Source: Roseovarius sp. MMSF_3281
GTDB taxonomy: Bacteria; Pseudomonadota; Alphaproteobacteria; Rhodobacterales; Rhodobacteraceae
Reading direction: 5' to 3'
DNA length: 64,000 bases
Assembly (NCBI RefSeq): GCF_030733685.1
Contig: NZ_JASHIM010000011.1
Coordinates: forward strand, 57,444 to 121,443
Part shown: in pieces, positions 45,044-54,693 of the stretch
Position numbering within the stretch: position 1 is the stretch's first letter
Layout: every line of letters starts with the position of its first letter
Program-made: the position numbers and the translations under genes
The notes under the pieces: model-generated
Told to the model about the DNA's origin: nothing
Database searches by the model: none
The model's input: the letters and a program-made list of their open reading frames with translations, nothing else

Positions 45044-45607
45044 TCACTTGGCGGTGCGGAGCGCGGTTTTCAGCCGCCAGAGCAGGGAGCCGAGGAAGAG
45101 GGCCAGCAGGAGTATACCAGCGGCGTAGATGATATATGCGAGCGTGACTTCGAGGGTATGCGCGGCGCTGAAGCGGTCGGGCACCTGGGTATAGCGGCGG
45201 GGGATTTGCCCGAGTGTCAGGGGCTGCACGATGGGGGCGAGGGCCAGCCCGCCCGCCAGGGGCCAGAAAAGCCAGCGGGTGAGGCGGGGCAGGTACATCG
45301 CGCCAAGCATCTGTTGCAGGGCCGGAAAGGCCGTGACAGCGAGCAGGAGTGTGCCGACGAAGCGTGCGAGGCTGAAACGGTCACCCAAGGGGTAGGCCCC
45401 CTGCAGGGGGCCGCTTTGGTCTGTGGGCACAGGGCGGACGGTATCCGAGGCCTGTGACAGGAGGGTGGGCAGCAGGTCCATGACGGTACCCGTGGCCAGA
45501 AATGCGAGGCCGGTCAGCCCGTAAAGCCAAAGCGGGCGCGCGCCCTTGGCGTGGATCAGCGCGGCGGCGGTGAAGATGACGATGCAGGTGATGGCATAGG
45601 GGGACAT
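45044..45607 (-). CDS. Membrane protein resembling the C-terminal helices of cytochrome oxidase subunit I
   Basis: 187 residues with about five helices (near 5-20, 28-46, 82-100, 110-130, 152-176). Residues 104-176 align with the end of the adjacent CtaD: MYLPRLTRWLFWPLAGG against [17 protein letters not shown], and LGQIPRRYTQVPDRF against [16 protein letters not shown], then a final helix. It lacks all heme and copper ligands. It could be a decayed paralogue or an accessory protein for the oxidase. It is 81 bp past the ctaD stop and beyond a terminator, so it has its own or a readthrough promoter. No known family name comes to mind. Confidence 0.7.
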   Translation of the reverse strand: MSPYAITCIVIFTAAALIHAKGARPLWLYGLTGLAFLATGTVMDLLPTLLSQASDTVRPVPTDQSGPLQGAYPLGDRFSLARFVGTLLLAVTAFPALQQMLGAMYLPRLTRWLFWPLAGGLALAPIVQPLTLGQIPRRYTQVPDRFSAAHTLEVTLAYIIYAAGILLLALFLGSLLWRLKTALRTAK

Positions 45608-45635
45608 GGCCGGGCACTCGTGACGGTCTACGAAA

Positions 45636-45666
45636 ACGGGCCCCGGAGGGGTTCTCCGGGGCCCGT
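45636..45666 (-). terminator. Terminator of ctaD
   Basis: ACGGGCCCCGGA and its exact complement (12-bp stem) enclose a 7-base loop 22 bp beyond the ctaD stop. On the minus strand the hairpin runs into TTTTC. Confidence 0.8.
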
Positions 45667-45687
45667 GGTTGTCAGGTCAGCCGAGGC

Positions 45688-47361
45688 TTAGTGCGCCGGT
45701 TGCTTGTCCCAGTCTTCCTGTTTGGGAAGCTGTTCGAACGTATGCTCGGGCGGCGGGCTGGGCAGGGTCCATTCCAGCGTGTCGGCATATTCGTTCCAGG
45801 GGTTTGCCTGCGTGCTGCGGGCACCGCGGGTCAGCGAGTAGAACATCACGCCGAAGAAGAACACGAAGCTGGCGAAGCTGATGAAGGCCCCGATCGACGA
45901 CCAGTAGTTCCAGACCGCGAAGGCCTCGGGGTAGTCGATGTAGCGGCGCGGCATGCCCTGACGTCCCAGGAAGTGCTGGGGGAAGAAGGTCAGGTTGGCA
46001 CCGAGGAACATGGCCCAGAAGTGCAGCTTGCCGGCCCATTCGGGGTACATCTTGCCGGTCATCTTGGGGAAGTAGAAGTAGATCCCCGCGAAGATGCCGA
46101 AGACGGCGCCAAGGCTCATCACGTAGTGGAAGTGCGCCACGACATAGTAGGTGTCGTGATAGGCGCGGTCGACGCCGGCCTGTGACAGGACGATGCCGGT
46201 CACGCCGCCCACGGTGAAGAGGAAGAGGAACCCGAAGGCCCAGAGCATCGGCGTTCTGAATTCAATGGAGCCGCCCCACATGGTGGCGATCCAGCTGAAG
46301 ACCTTCACGCCGGTGGGCACCGCGATGACCATGGTGGCCAGCATGAAATAGCTTTGCTGGGTCAGGGACATACCGACGGTATACATGTGGTGCGCCCAGA
46401 CGACGAAGCCCAGAAGGCCGATGGCGATCATCGCCCAGACCATCGGCAGGTAGCCGAAGATCGGTTTGCGGCTGAAGGTGGCGATCACGTGAGAGATGAT
46501 GCCAAAGGCCGGCAGGACGATGATATAGACCTCGGGGTGGCCGAAGAACCACAGGATGTGCTGGTAGAGGATCGGGTCACCGCCGCCTGCAGGATCGAAG
46601 AAGGTGGTGCCGAAGTTACGGTCCATCAGCAGCATGGTGATGGCACCGGCCAGCACGGGCAGGGCCAGAAGGATCAACCATGCGGTGACGAAGATCGACC
46701 AGGCAAACAGCGGCACCTTGAAGAGCGTCATGCCCGGGGCGCGCATGTTCAGGAAAGTGGTGATCATGTTGATCGCGCCGAGGATCGAGCTTGCGCCCGA
46801 AACGTGCACGGCAAAGATCGCCAGGTCCATCGAGAAACCGGCCTCGGTTGTGGAGAGCGGCGGATACAGCACCCAGCCGACACCCGAGCCGAGCTGACCG
46901 TTGCCGCCCGGTGTGAGCAGCGAGGCCACGCCCAGCGATGTCCCGGCCACGTAGAGCCAGAAGCTGAGGTTGTTCATCCGCGGGAAGGCCATGTCGGGCG
47001 CGCCGATCTGCAGCGGCATGAAGTAGTTGCCGAAGCCACCGAAGAGCGCCGGGATCACCACGAAGAACATCATCAGGACACCGTGATAGGTGATCATGAC
47101 GTTCCAGAGGTGGCCGTTGGGGGTACATTCGCCCGCCGCGGCCGCGGTGAAACGTGCGCCTTCTAGGCACATGTATTGAACGCCGGGCTCCATGAGCTCC
47201 ATGCGCATGTAAACGGTGAAGATTACCGAAATCAGGCCGACGATTGCCGAAGTAACCAGGTAAAGAAGGCCGATGTCCTTGTGGTTTGTGGACATGAACC
47301 AACGGGTGAAAAACCCGCGCTGATCTTCGTGCTCGTGGCCGTGAATGGCTGCGTCTGCCAT
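45688..47361 (-). CDS. ctaD: Cytochrome c oxidase subunit I (aa3 type)
   Basis: 557 residues from ATG 47361 with AGGAGG six bases before it. All key sites are visible: the heme a histidine in [12 protein letters not shown], the CuB His-Tyr pair in [14 protein letters not shown], the CuB His-His in WAHHMYTVG, and heme ligands in [12 protein letters not shown]-channel residues [20 protein letters not shown] are present. It is the proton-pumping core of aerobic respiration. Subunits II and III and the assembly genes are not here. The cytochrome c gene at 47575 precedes it on the same strand. Confidence 0.98.
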   Translation of the reverse strand: MADAAIHGHEHEDQRGFFTRWFMSTNHKDIGLLYLVTSAIVGLISVIFTVYMRMELMEPGVQYMCLEGARFTAAAAGECTPNGHLWNVMITYHGVLMMFFVVIPALFGGFGNYFMPLQIGAPDMAFPRMNNLSFWLYVAGTSLGVASLLTPGGNGQLGSGVGWVLYPPLSTTEAGFSMDLAIFAVHVSGASSILGAINMITTFLNMRAPGMTLFKVPLFAWSIFVTAWLILLALPVLAGAITMLLMDRNFGTTFFDPAGGGDPILYQHILWFFGHPEVYIIVLPAFGIISHVIATFSRKPIFGYLPMVWAMIAIGLLGFVVWAHHMYTVGMSLTQQSYFMLATMVIAVPTGVKVFSWIATMWGGSIEFRTPMLWAFGFLFLFTVGGVTGIVLSQAGVDRAYHDTYYVVAHFHYVMSLGAVFGIFAGIYFYFPKMTGKMYPEWAGKLHFWAMFLGANLTFFPQHFLGRQGMPRRYIDYPEAFAVWNYWSSIGAFISFASFVFFFGVMFYSLTRGARSTQANPWNEYADTLEWTLPSPPPEHTFEQLPKQEDWDKQPAH

Positions 47362-47524
47362 TGTGTGCCTCCTGCTGATGGTCGTTGAGCACACGAATCC
47401 AATCACCGCGTGCCCGCTATCCATTCAGGTTTTAGAATGGCAGGCGGGGTAGGGCAATGCGCGAGTTTGACCCAGATCAAATAAATTTGTCGCACCCTGT
47501 CCCGTCAAGGGCGGGGTAAAAGAA

Positions 47525-47552
47525 AAAGGGCCCGGCACAGGTCGGACCCTTT
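47525..47552 (-). terminator. Terminator of the cytochrome c gene
   Basis: AAAGGG-CCCG and its near complement (one mismatch) form a hairpin 22 bp beyond the stop. On the minus strand it ends in TTTTTCTTTTACC, a good U tract. Confidence 0.65.
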
Positions 47553-47574
47553 CAAGTTCTTGATATGGAAAGAT

Positions 47575-47967
47575 TTATTCGGAAAAGGTTGCCAGGAAAG
47601 CCGCGATGTCCTCGCCGCCCTTGCGCAGCCTGAAGGTCATCTTGCCGCGCCCGTCGAGGAATGCGTTGGGATCCTTGGCGTATTCGACGATATTGGTTTC
47701 GTCCCAGACAAGGCCGTCCTCGGCCTTGGCGGCGAGCGCGTTGGAGTAGCGGAAATCCTCGACCGAGCCGGCGGTGCGACCGATAACGCCGTAGAGGTTG
47801 GGGCCGACGCGGCCGCCCTTGACGATCATTTCACCATCGGGGGACTGGATCGAGTGGCAGGCCTTGCATTGGCGGAAGGCCTTTTCGCCCGCGGCGGCAT
47901 CGCCTTCGGCAAGCGCGGGGGCGGCAAGGGCCAGCATGGCGGCGGTAGCGGTCAGAAGCGTTTTCAT
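47575..47967 (-). CDS. Periplasmic class I cytochrome c
   Basis: 130 residues from ATG 47967 (AGAGG upstream); the frame reaches further but only this start gives a signal peptide (MKTLLTATAAMLALAAPALA, cleavage before EGD). The mature protein has the heme motif CKACH and the axial methionine in GRGKMTFRL. Length and layout fit cytochrome c2/c550, the electron donor to cytochrome oxidase or carrier from bc1. Its proximity to ctaD, which lies downstream on the same strand, supports that. Confidence 0.93.
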   Translation of the reverse strand: MKTLLTATAAMLALAAPALAEGDAAAGEKAFRQCKACHSIQSPDGEMIVKGGRVGPNLYGVIGRTAGSVEDFRYSNALAAKAEDGLVWDETNIVEYAKDPNAFLDGRGKMTFRLRKGGEDIAAFLATFSE

Positions 47968-48231
47968 TGTGAACCTCTTGGTTGTCTGGGTTGAACCGGG
48001 TGGTCCTGTACGTACTGCGCGTTCGGCAGCGAATGAACCGTAACCCAGGGCAGGGCGCAAGCGCGACTTTCGGGTGAATTGTCGCATCCGCGACTCAGGA
48101 TTCGCGAGGGCCAAAAGGCGCGGCTGATGCCGCACGGGTTCAAGCGTGCTGTCGCGCGCCGCAAAGTCATTTTCTTAACGGAGGTTATGATTGATCGGCG
48201 TCCCTTGGCACGTTACATAGAGTCATACAAA

Positions 48232-48279
48232 GGAGGACGACCTCCCCCATCTTGGGACGTAATGACCAGGACGACCTGG
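48232..48279 (+). promoter_or_regulatory. Guanidine-II (mini-ykkC) riboswitch
   Basis: Two hairpins with ACGA loops lie in tandem: GGAGG-ACGA-CCTCC (48232-48245) and CCAGG-ACGA-CCTGG (48266-48279). Tandem ACGR-loop hairpins define the mini-ykkC/guanidine-II class, which senses guanidinium. The sugE Shine-Dalgarno GGAGGGG (48294-48300) can pair with the CCTCC of hairpin 1, so ligand binding to hairpin 1 would free it and turn translation on. It stands 24 bp before sugE. Confidence 0.92.
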
Positions 48280-48303
48280 CCCCGTAATATTTCGGAGGGG
48301 TCA

Positions 48304-48621
48304 ATGCCTTGGATTTACCTTCTTGTTGCCGGTGTACTTGAGATTGTGTGGGCTTACGCGATGAAGCAATCTCATGGCTTCAGCCGGCTCATACCATCAA
48401 TCATTACAATTTCCGCAATGATGGCTAGCTTTTGGCTGTTAGCGGTTGCGATGCGAACCATTCCACTTGGAACCGCCTACACGATCTGGACGGGCATAGG
48501 GGCTGTCGGCGCTTTTCTTGTCGGAATTGCATGTTTGGCGGAACCGGTTAACGCCGCGAGACTCATTGCGGTGACCCTTATTGTTTCAGGACTGGTGCTG
48601 ATGAAGCTATCCAGCGCCTGA
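48304..48621 (+). CDS. sugE: SMR-family guanidinium exporter (SugE/Gdx)
   Basis: 105 residues from ATG 48304 with GGAGGGG just upstream. Four helices; the conserved glutamate is E13 in LLVAGVLEIVWAYAMKQSHG, a SugE/Gdx signature, and the later IPLGTAYTIWTGIGAVGAFL is typical. Gdx proteins swap guanidinium for protons. Lower GC than its neighbours suggests transfer from elsewhere. A guanidine-II riboswitch lies directly upstream. Earlier in-frame starts back to 48079 run through the riboswitch and are not used. Confidence 0.95.
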   Translation: MPWIYLLVAGVLEIVWAYAMKQSHGFSRLIPSIITISAMMASFWLLAVAMRTIPLGTAYTIWTGIGAVGAFLVGIACLAEPVNAARLIAVTLIVSGLVLMKLSSA

Positions 48622-48740
48622 GATAGAGGGTGTTAACGATGGATCTTGTTGCTGGGCTTATCGACCTTTCGGATTAGGGGGACGAGGCCCCATCAGCCAT
48701 TAATCCGCCTATCCGGTATCTTGGAAAAGGAAGAAATCCG

Positions 48741-49394
48741 TCAGGGTGTTGGGAAGCTGTCGGGGAAGGTGCGTTTGAGGGCCACGTCGAGGTCATCCAT
48801 GGTGACCGGCAGGCCCAGGTCCACAAGGCTTGTGACACCGTGATCGGAGATACCGCAGGGGACGATCCCGGTGAAATGGTCAAGCTCGGGTTCGACATTG
48901 ATCGAGATGCCGTGGAAGGAAACCCATTTGCGCAGGCGGATGCCGATGGCGGCGATCTTGTCCTCGGGTTTCTGGCCGGTGGCGGTCAGCGGTTTGTCGT
49001 CGCGTTGGACCCAGACGCCGACGCGGCCCTCGCGAATCTCGCCGGTGACGTTGAACTGGTCCAGCGTGGCGATGACCCAGTGTTCGAGCTGTTTGACGAA
49101 GGCGCGGATATCGCGGCCGCGTTTGTCGAGGTCGAGCATCACGTAGATCACCCGTTGGCCCGGGCCGTGGTAGGTATATTGCCCGCCGCGTTTGGAGGGG
49201 TAGACCGGGAAACGGTCGGGATCGGTGAGATCGGCGGGGTTGGCGGAGGTGCCGGCGGTGTAGAGCGGCGGGTGTTCGAGCAGCCAGATGGCCTCGGACG
49301 CCGTGCCGAGGGCGATGGCCTCGGCGCGGGTTTCCATCGTTTGAACGGCCATTTCATAGTCTGTGAGGCCGGGGGAGGTGATCCATTCTACCAT
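48741..49394 (-). CDS. lipB: Octanoyl-ACP:protein N-octanoyltransferase
   Basis: 217 residues from ATG 49394; the upstream extension would cross the tRNA gene. LipB patterns include [40 protein letters not shown], and the catalytic cysteine in [15 protein letters not shown] with the lysine in [17 protein letters not shown]. It moves octanoyl groups from ACP to lipoyl domains of 2-oxoacid dehydrogenases. The terminal sequence TFPDSFPTP is complete. Convergent with sugE. Confidence 0.95.
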   Translation of the reverse strand: MVEWITSPGLTDYEMAVQTMETRAEAIALGTASEAIWLLEHPPLYTAGTSANPADLTDPDRFPVYPSKRGGQYTYHGPGQRVIYVMLDLDKRGRDIRAFVKQLEHWVIATLDQFNVTGEIREGRVGVWVQRDDKPLTATGQKPEDKIAAIGIRLRKWVSFHGISINVEPELDHFTGIVPCGISDHGVTSLVDLGLPVTMDDLDVALKRTFPDSFPTP

Positions 49395-49563
49395 GCTGTG
49401 CGCTTTAGCCCGAATGGCGCGCTTTGGGAAGCATTGGGCGGTGCGGGGGACGGGCCGGATCGGGGCGTTGCGAAAATTTTCAAGCCGCGGGCAAATTCCA
49501 TGCGTTTTGCCCTTCACAAGCGCAAAGGATTTGCGTATACGCCGCCCACCTACCGGATCACGT

Positions 49564-49650
49564 GCGGTCGTGGCGGAATTGGTAGACGCGCAGCGTTGAG
49601 GTCGCTGTGGGGTAACACCCGTGGAAGTTCGAGTCTTCTCGACCGCACCA
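49564..49650 (+). tRNA. tRNA-Leu (GAG)
   Basis: Acceptor GCGGTCG (49564-49570) pairs with CGACCGC (49640-49646), followed by ACCA. The anticodon stem CAGCG/CGCTG holds loop TTGAGGT, giving GAG for CUU/CUC leucine codons. A long variable arm (TGGGGTAACACCCG) and T-loop GTTCGAGTC confirm a class II tRNA. Confidence 0.97.
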
Positions 49651-49908
49651 TTTGACCAAGGGCCGTTCCTTGTATCATTGAATTCCGGGCATTCGTGCCG
49701 CGCTGTTGCTTTGGCATAACCCCGCTCGTCCATGCGGGAGGTCTTGCCCGGCAGGGTCGGTTCGGGGGCAGTGCTCATTTTATCAGCGGGGGAAGGCGGC
49801 ATCGATCGGCCCGCAGGATTTCCTATGGATACTCGGACGCGAAGAGGCTAGGAAGCCGGTGTCGCAAATACATCGCGGCAAGAATCCGTTATTTTGGGGT
49901 CGAAACGT

Positions 49909-51102
49909 ATGATGAACCGTTCCATCCTTGTCAGCGCGACGTTGGTCTTGGGCTTGACTGTTTCCAGCCTTTTCGCCGGGCGCGCATTGTCTCAGCAGGC
50001 ACAGGGGCCGGCGCCTGTCGTGGTCGTTACCCTGCAGGCGCAGACGGTGACGCTTACCTCGACCCTTCCGGGTCGGGTCGCGGCCTCGGCGGAGGCGGAG
50101 GTGCGCCCACAGGTCAATGGAATCATCACCGAACGGCTGTTCCGTGAGGGCGCGCATGTCGAGGCCGGCGATGCGCTTTACCGTATTGATCCGGCTACCT
50201 ATTCCGCGGCGGTCGAGCAGGCGCAGGCGGCGGTGACGCAGGCCCAGGTGCAGCTGGATGCGGCAGAGATCGAGGCCGAGCGGCTGGTGGAGCTGCGCGA
50301 GCGCAACGTGACGAGCGAGCGCGCCTTCGACGATGCCAAGGCGGTTCGGGACACGGCGGCAGCCGCGCTTGAAGTGGCCCGGGCGCAATTGCGGTCGGCG
50401 GAAATCGAACTTGAGCGCACGACGATCCGGGCGCGGCTTTCGGGCGAGATCGGCCTGGCGCGGACCAGTCCGGGCGCCCTTGTGACGGCCAGCCAGGCCG
50501 AGCCGATGGCCGTGATCCGTGACATTGATCCGGTTTACGTGGATGTGACCCAATCCGCCGCGGACCTGCTGCGGTGGACCCGCGGGCAGACGGAAGACCA
50601 GTTGAGCAATGCCGATACGACGGTGCGGCTGACGCTGGCGGACGGGTCGGATTATGGCGAAACCGGCAAGATCACCGCCGCCGAGCCGAGCGTCGATCCG
50701 CAGACCGGGGTCGTGGTGTTGCGGATGCAGTTCGACAACCCGCACGAGCTGTTGTTGCCGGGCATGTATGTGCAGGTCGAACTTCCGGTGGGCACCGCCG
50801 AGGACGTTCTGCTGGTGCCGCAGGAAGCCGTGCAGCGCGACCGGCGCGGGCGTCCGATCACCTGGGTGGTGAACGGCGATAACGTGGTCAAGGAACAGCA
50901 GGTGACGATTCTTCAGGACCGTGGGTCCGATTGGGTTGTCACGGGCGGGCTGGAAGACGGCGACCGGGTTATCGTCGCGGGATTCCAGAAAACAGCGGTC
51001 GGTGCGACCGTTGCCCCCGAGGAACGCCCGAACGCCGACGCCGATGCAAGCGGCGAGCAAACCGAAGAGCCCGCCGAGGCGGGCGAACAGACATCCCCAT
51101 AA
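49909..51102 (+). CDS. RND efflux periplasmic adaptor (AcrA/MexA type)
   Basis: 397 residues from ATG 49909 (a second ATG follows; a TTG five codons earlier is possible). A signal-anchor (SILVSATLVLGLTVSSLF) is followed by the barrel-sandwich parts GRVAASAEAEVRPQVNGIIT and GDALYRIDPATYSAAVEQAQ, an alpha hairpin (about 95-175) and IRARLSGEIGLARTSPGALV. A lipobox is absent. It bridges the permease to an outer-membrane channel. It is 12 bp before the permease gene. No TolC-type gene and no TetR regulator are adjacent. Confidence 0.93.
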   Translation: MMNRSILVSATLVLGLTVSSLFAGRALSQQAQGPAPVVVVTLQAQTVTLTSTLPGRVAASAEAEVRPQVNGIITERLFREGAHVEAGDALYRIDPATYSAAVEQAQAAVTQAQVQLDAAEIEAERLVELRERNVTSERAFDDAKAVRDTAAAALEVARAQLRSAEIELERTTIRARLSGEIGLARTSPGALVTASQAEPMAVIRDIDPVYVDVTQSAADLLRWTRGQTEDQLSNADTTVRLTLADGSDYGETGKITAAEPSVDPQTGVVVLRMQFDNPHELLLPGMYVQVELPVGTAEDVLLVPQEAVQRDRRGRPITWVVNGDNVVKEQQVTILQDRGSDWVVTGGLEDGDRVIVAGFQKTAVGATVAPEERPNADADASGEQTEEPAEAGEQTSP

Positions 51103-51114
51103 GGATCTTAACCG

Positions 51115-54100
51115 ATGGCGCGCTTTTTCATTGATCGCCCAGTCTTTGCCTGGGTCATCGCGATCCTGATCATGGGGATCGGCGTTCTGGCGATCCGCTT
51201 GTTGCCGGTCGCGCAGTATCCCGAAATCGCGCCGCCATCGGTCTCGATCAACGCAAGTTATCCCGGGGCCTCGGCCGAGACCGTGGCAAACACGGTGACG
51301 CAGGTCATCGAGCAGCAGATGACCGGGCTGGACGGCTTGCGGTATTTCTCGTCCAACTCGACCTCGGCGGGGCAGGCGAGCATTACGCTGACCTTCGAGA
51401 CGGGCACGGATGTCGATATCGCGCAGGTGCAGGTCCAGAACAAGCTGTCGCGCGCCACGCCCTTGTTGCCGGAAACGGTTCAGCGGCAGGGCGTGACCGT
51501 CGAGAAATCCTCGGCCGGGTTCCTGATGGTGATCGGGATGATCTCGCGCGGGGAGGGGTTCGACCAGGTCGATCTTTCGGATTACATGGTCACCAACCTT
51601 GTCGATGAACTGAGCCGGGTCGAGGGTGTCGGATCGGTTCAGGTGTTCGGCGCCCAGTACGCGATGCGGATTTGGCTGGACCCCTCCAAGCTGTCGGCGT
51701 TCGAACTTACGCCGGCCGACGTGGTGGCCGCGGTCTCCGCGCAGAACGCCCAGATTTCGGCGGGTGCATTCGGAACGCGGCCAACGGTGGAGGGTCAGCA
51801 GCTGAACGCCACGATCACCGCGCAGTCGCTGCTGACGTCGCCCGAGGATTTCCGCCAGATCGTCTTGCGGGCCGAGACCGACGGCGGGCTTGTTCTGCTG
51901 GACGATGTGGCGCGTGTCGAGATCGGCGCCGAGAACTATTCGACCATCGCGCGCTTCAACCAGGACCCGGCCTCGGGCCTTGCGGTCAGTCTTGCGCCCG
52001 GCGCCAACGCGCTTGACACGGCGGAGGCCGTTAAGGCGCGGATGGACGAATTCGCGGAATTCTTTCCCGAAGGCGTGGAATACGTCATCCCCTATGACAC
52101 GACGCCATTCGTCCTGATCTCGATCGAGGAGGTCATCAAGACCCTGTTCGAGGCGATCATCCTGGTCTTCCTGGTGATGTTCCTGTTCATGCAGAACTTT
52201 CGCGCCACGCTTATTCCGACTCTGGCGGTGCCGGTGGTCCTGCTGGGCACCTTCGGTGTTCTGGCCGTCGCGGGGTTCACGATCAACACGCTGACGATGC
52301 TGGCCATGGTTCTGGCGATCGGCCTGTTGGTCGATGACGCCATCGTCGTGGTCGAGAATGTCGAGCGGATCATGGAAGAAGAGGGCCTGTCCCCGCGGGA
52401 GGCAACCCACAAGTCCATGGGACAGATCACCGGGGCGCTTATCGGGATCGCGCTGGTGCTGTCGGCGGTGTTCGTACCGATGGCTTTCTTCCCCGGCTCG
52501 ACCGGCGTGATCTACAAGCAGTTCGCGATCACGATTGTTTCCGCGATGGCGCTGTCGGTGGTGGTCGCGCTGACCCTGACGCCGGCGCTGTGTGCGACGA
52601 TCCTGAAGCACAAGCATCGCGACAAGACGAAAGGCGCCTTCGGCTGGTTCAACCGCGGGTTCGACGCGGTGTTGAAACGCTATGGCGGCACCGTCGCCTG
52701 GACCGTCAAGCGCCCGTTTCGGGTGGGGCTGGTTTACCTCGCGCTTGCCGTTGCCATGGCATTTCTGTTCACCCGCACGCCGACCGGGTTCTTGCCCGAC
52801 GAGGATCAGGGCATCCTGTTCACGATGATCCAGACACCCACCGGGGCAACGGCGGAGCGGACGCTGGACGTGCTGGAACAGGTCGAAGATTATTACCTGA
52901 CGCAGGAGACCGACGTGGTGGATTCCATGTTCGGCGTCGTCGGGTTCAGCTTTGCGGGGAGCGGCCAGAACATGGGCCTTGCCTTCGTGCAGTTGAAGGA
53001 CTGGTCCGAGCGCAAATCGCCTGGGCAGAGCGTGCAGGCATTGGCCGGGCGCGCCTTCGGGGCGCTTGGCGGGATACGGGACGCGATGGTGTTTCCGATC
53101 GTGCCGCCCTCGGTGATCGAACTTGGCAACGTTTCGGGGTTCGATGTTTACCTTCAGGCACGCGGGGGGCAGACCCACGAGGAATTGCTGCAGGCCCGCA
53201 ACCAACTGCTTGGAATGGCGGCGCAGAGCGATCTGATCGCCTCGGCCCGGCCCAACGGTTTGGAGGACGCATCCCAGTTCAACCTTGAGATCGACTGGCG
53301 CAAGGCGGGCGCGATGGGCGTGACGGCCAGCGACGTCGGCCAGTTGCTGACGGTGGCATGGGCAGGGTCCTACGTGAACGACTTCGTCGACCAGGGCCGG
53401 ATCAAGCGCGTCTACGTGCAGGGCGACGCCGCCGACCGCGCGACCCCGACAGATATTGACAAGTGGCGGGTGCGCAATGCCAGCGGCGGCCTTGTGCCGT
53501 TCTCGAACTTCGCGAAAGGCTCGTGGAGCTACGGCGCGCAAGGCCTGTATCGCTTCAACGGCATCCCGTCGATGCAATTGCAGGGGGCACCGGCCCCCGG
53601 CGTGTCCACCGGCGCGGCGATGGCCGAGATGGAGCGCCTGGCCGAACAATTGCCGCCCGGTTTTGCGCTATCCTGGACCGGCCTGTCGCTGGAGGAACGG
53701 CAATCGGGCAACCAGGCGCCCTTGCTTTATGCGCTATCGCTTGCCGCGGTGTTCCTGTCGCTTGCGGCCCTTTATGAAAGCTGGTCGATTCCCTTCGCCG
53801 TGATGCTGGCCATGCCGATCGGCGTGGTGGGGGCATTGTCGGCCGCCTATTTCGGCGGGTTCGACAATGGTGTCTTCTTCCAGGTGGGGCTGCTGACGGT
53901 GATCGGCCTGACCGGCAAGAACGCGATTCTGATCGTCGAGTTTGCACGCGACAGGCACGTGGCGGGCGAGCGCGTCATCGACGCCGTGGTCGAGGCCGCC
54001 CGTCAGCGTTTCCGTCCGATCATCATGACCTCGATGGCATTCTCGCTTGGGGTCTTGCCGCTGGTTCTCAGTTCCGGCGCGGGGTCCGGCGGGCGTAACG

Positions 54101-54237
54101 CGATTGGCTCGGGCGTTCTTGGCGGCACGATATCCGGTACCGTTTTGGGCGTCATATTCGTGCCGCTGTTCTTCGTGATCGTAACCCGGTTGTTCAGGTT
54201 CGGGCGTAAAACCGACAAAGGTTCGGACGCGGGATAG
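51115..54237 (+). CDS. RND multidrug efflux permease (AcrB/HAE1 family)
   Basis: 1040 residues, full HAE1 length, with twelve helices and two large periplasmic loops. It opens [20 protein letters not shown]; the proton-relay aspartates lie in [20 protein letters not shown] (helix 4) and the lysine in [16 protein letters not shown] (helix 10). It pumps drugs, dyes or lipophilic compounds out through a tripartite channel. AAGGA lies upstream. The third partner must be encoded elsewhere. Confidence 0.96.
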   Translation: MARFFIDRPVFAWVIAILIMGIGVLAIRLLPVAQYPEIAPPSVSINASYPGASAETVANTVTQVIEQQMTGLDGLRYFSSNSTSAGQASITLTFETGTDVDIAQVQVQNKLSRATPLLPETVQRQGVTVEKSSAGFLMVIGMISRGEGFDQVDLSDYMVTNLVDELSRVEGVGSVQVFGAQYAMRIWLDPSKLSAFELTPADVVAAVSAQNAQISAGAFGTRPTVEGQQLNATITAQSLLTSPEDFRQIVLRAETDGGLVLLDDVARVEIGAENYSTIARFNQDPASGLAVSLAPGANALDTAEAVKARMDEFAEFFPEGVEYVIPYDTTPFVLISIEEVIKTLFEAIILVFLVMFLFMQNFRATLIPTLAVPVVLLGTFGVLAVAGFTINTLTMLAMVLAIGLLVDDAIVVVENVERIMEEEGLSPREATHKSMGQITGALIGIALVLSAVFVPMAFFPGSTGVIYKQFAITIVSAMALSVVVALTLTPALCATILKHKHRDKTKGAFGWFNRGFDAVLKRYGGTVAWTVKRPFRVGLVYLALAVAMAFLFTRTPTGFLPDEDQGILFTMIQTPTGATAERTLDVLEQVEDYYLTQETDVVDSMFGVVGFSFAGSGQNMGLAFVQLKDWSERKSPGQSVQALAGRAFGALGGIRDAMVFPIVPPSVIELGNVSGFDVYLQARGGQTHEELLQARNQLLGMAAQSDLIASARPNGLEDASQFNLEIDWRKAGAMGVTASDVGQLLTVAWAGSYVNDFVDQGRIKRVYVQGDAADRATPTDIDKWRVRNASGGLVPFSNFAKGSWSYGAQGLYRFNGIPSMQLQGAPAPGVSTGAAMAEMERLAEQLPPGFALSWTGLSLEERQSGNQAPLLYALSLAAVFLSLAALYESWSIPFAVMLAMPIGVVGALSAAYFGGFDNGVFFQVGLLTVIGLTGKNAILIVEFARDRHVAGERVIDAVVEAARQRFRPIIMTSMAFSLGVLPLVLSSGAGSGGRNAIGSGVLGGTISGTVLGVIFVPLFFVIVTRLFRFGRKTDKGSDAG

Positions 54238-54245
54238 GGTTTGCA

Positions 54246-54270
54246 CCGCCGCCCTGCAGAAGGGCGGCGG
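54246..54270 (+). terminator. Hairpin after the RND operon
   Basis: CCGCCGCCC and its complement (9-bp stem, 7-base loop) begin eight bases beyond the permease stop. No U tract follows. Confidence 0.5.
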
Positions 54271-54405
54271 AACGCTAAGCGCTTGGTGCGGGCATCGGGC
54301 CGAGGCATCGGGTTGCAACGCTAGCCCAACGCTTTGCCTGTGTCAGCTTGACGGTAAGAATAACCCCAAGAATTCTTGAGTTTAATGAAGGATTTCACTG
54401 CCCAG

Positions 54406-54495
54406 TGGCGGAGGAGGTGGGATTCGAACCCACGGTAGGCTTTCACCTACGCCGGTTTTCAAGACCGGTGCATTCGACCACTCTGCCACTCCTCC
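54406..54495 (-). tRNA. tRNA-Ser (TGA)
   Basis: Read on the minus strand, GGAGGAG pairs with CTCCTCC, then G and CCA. The anticodon stem CCGGT/ACCGG holds CTTGAAA, giving TGA for UCA serine codons. A long variable arm (CGTAGGTGAAAGCCTACC) and GGTTCGAATCC T-arm are present. Confidence 0.97.
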
Positions 54496-54693
54496 GGTCT
54501 GGATGCTCTACACCGCCGATTCCGATTCTGAAAGATGTCTGGTGTGGAAATCCGCCGAAGTCCGATGCCCGGACTTTTCTTGTGATGCGCAAGGCGTTAG
54601 GATACGCGCAAGTGGGTGTCCCACGGGGGCGTAACAAAGGCCGGGCAAACCGGTGTGCGCGCAACGTCGCGTGTGACAGGCAAGGGGTGAGGC

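Noticed and set aside
48654..48696. A further GGGGACGAGGCCCC sequence after sugE, considered as another ACGR hairpin
   Set aside because: The stem is not the conserved guanidine-II form and it lies downstream of the gene.
49651..49908. Possible integration site next to tRNA-Leu
   Set aside because: No repeat of the tRNA 3' end and no integrase gene are visible in the window.
49783..53649. 1288-codon minus-strand frame opposite the RND genes
   Set aside because: It lies antisense to the clear adaptor and permease genes and is rich in R, H and G repeats, as expected of a GC-driven shadow.
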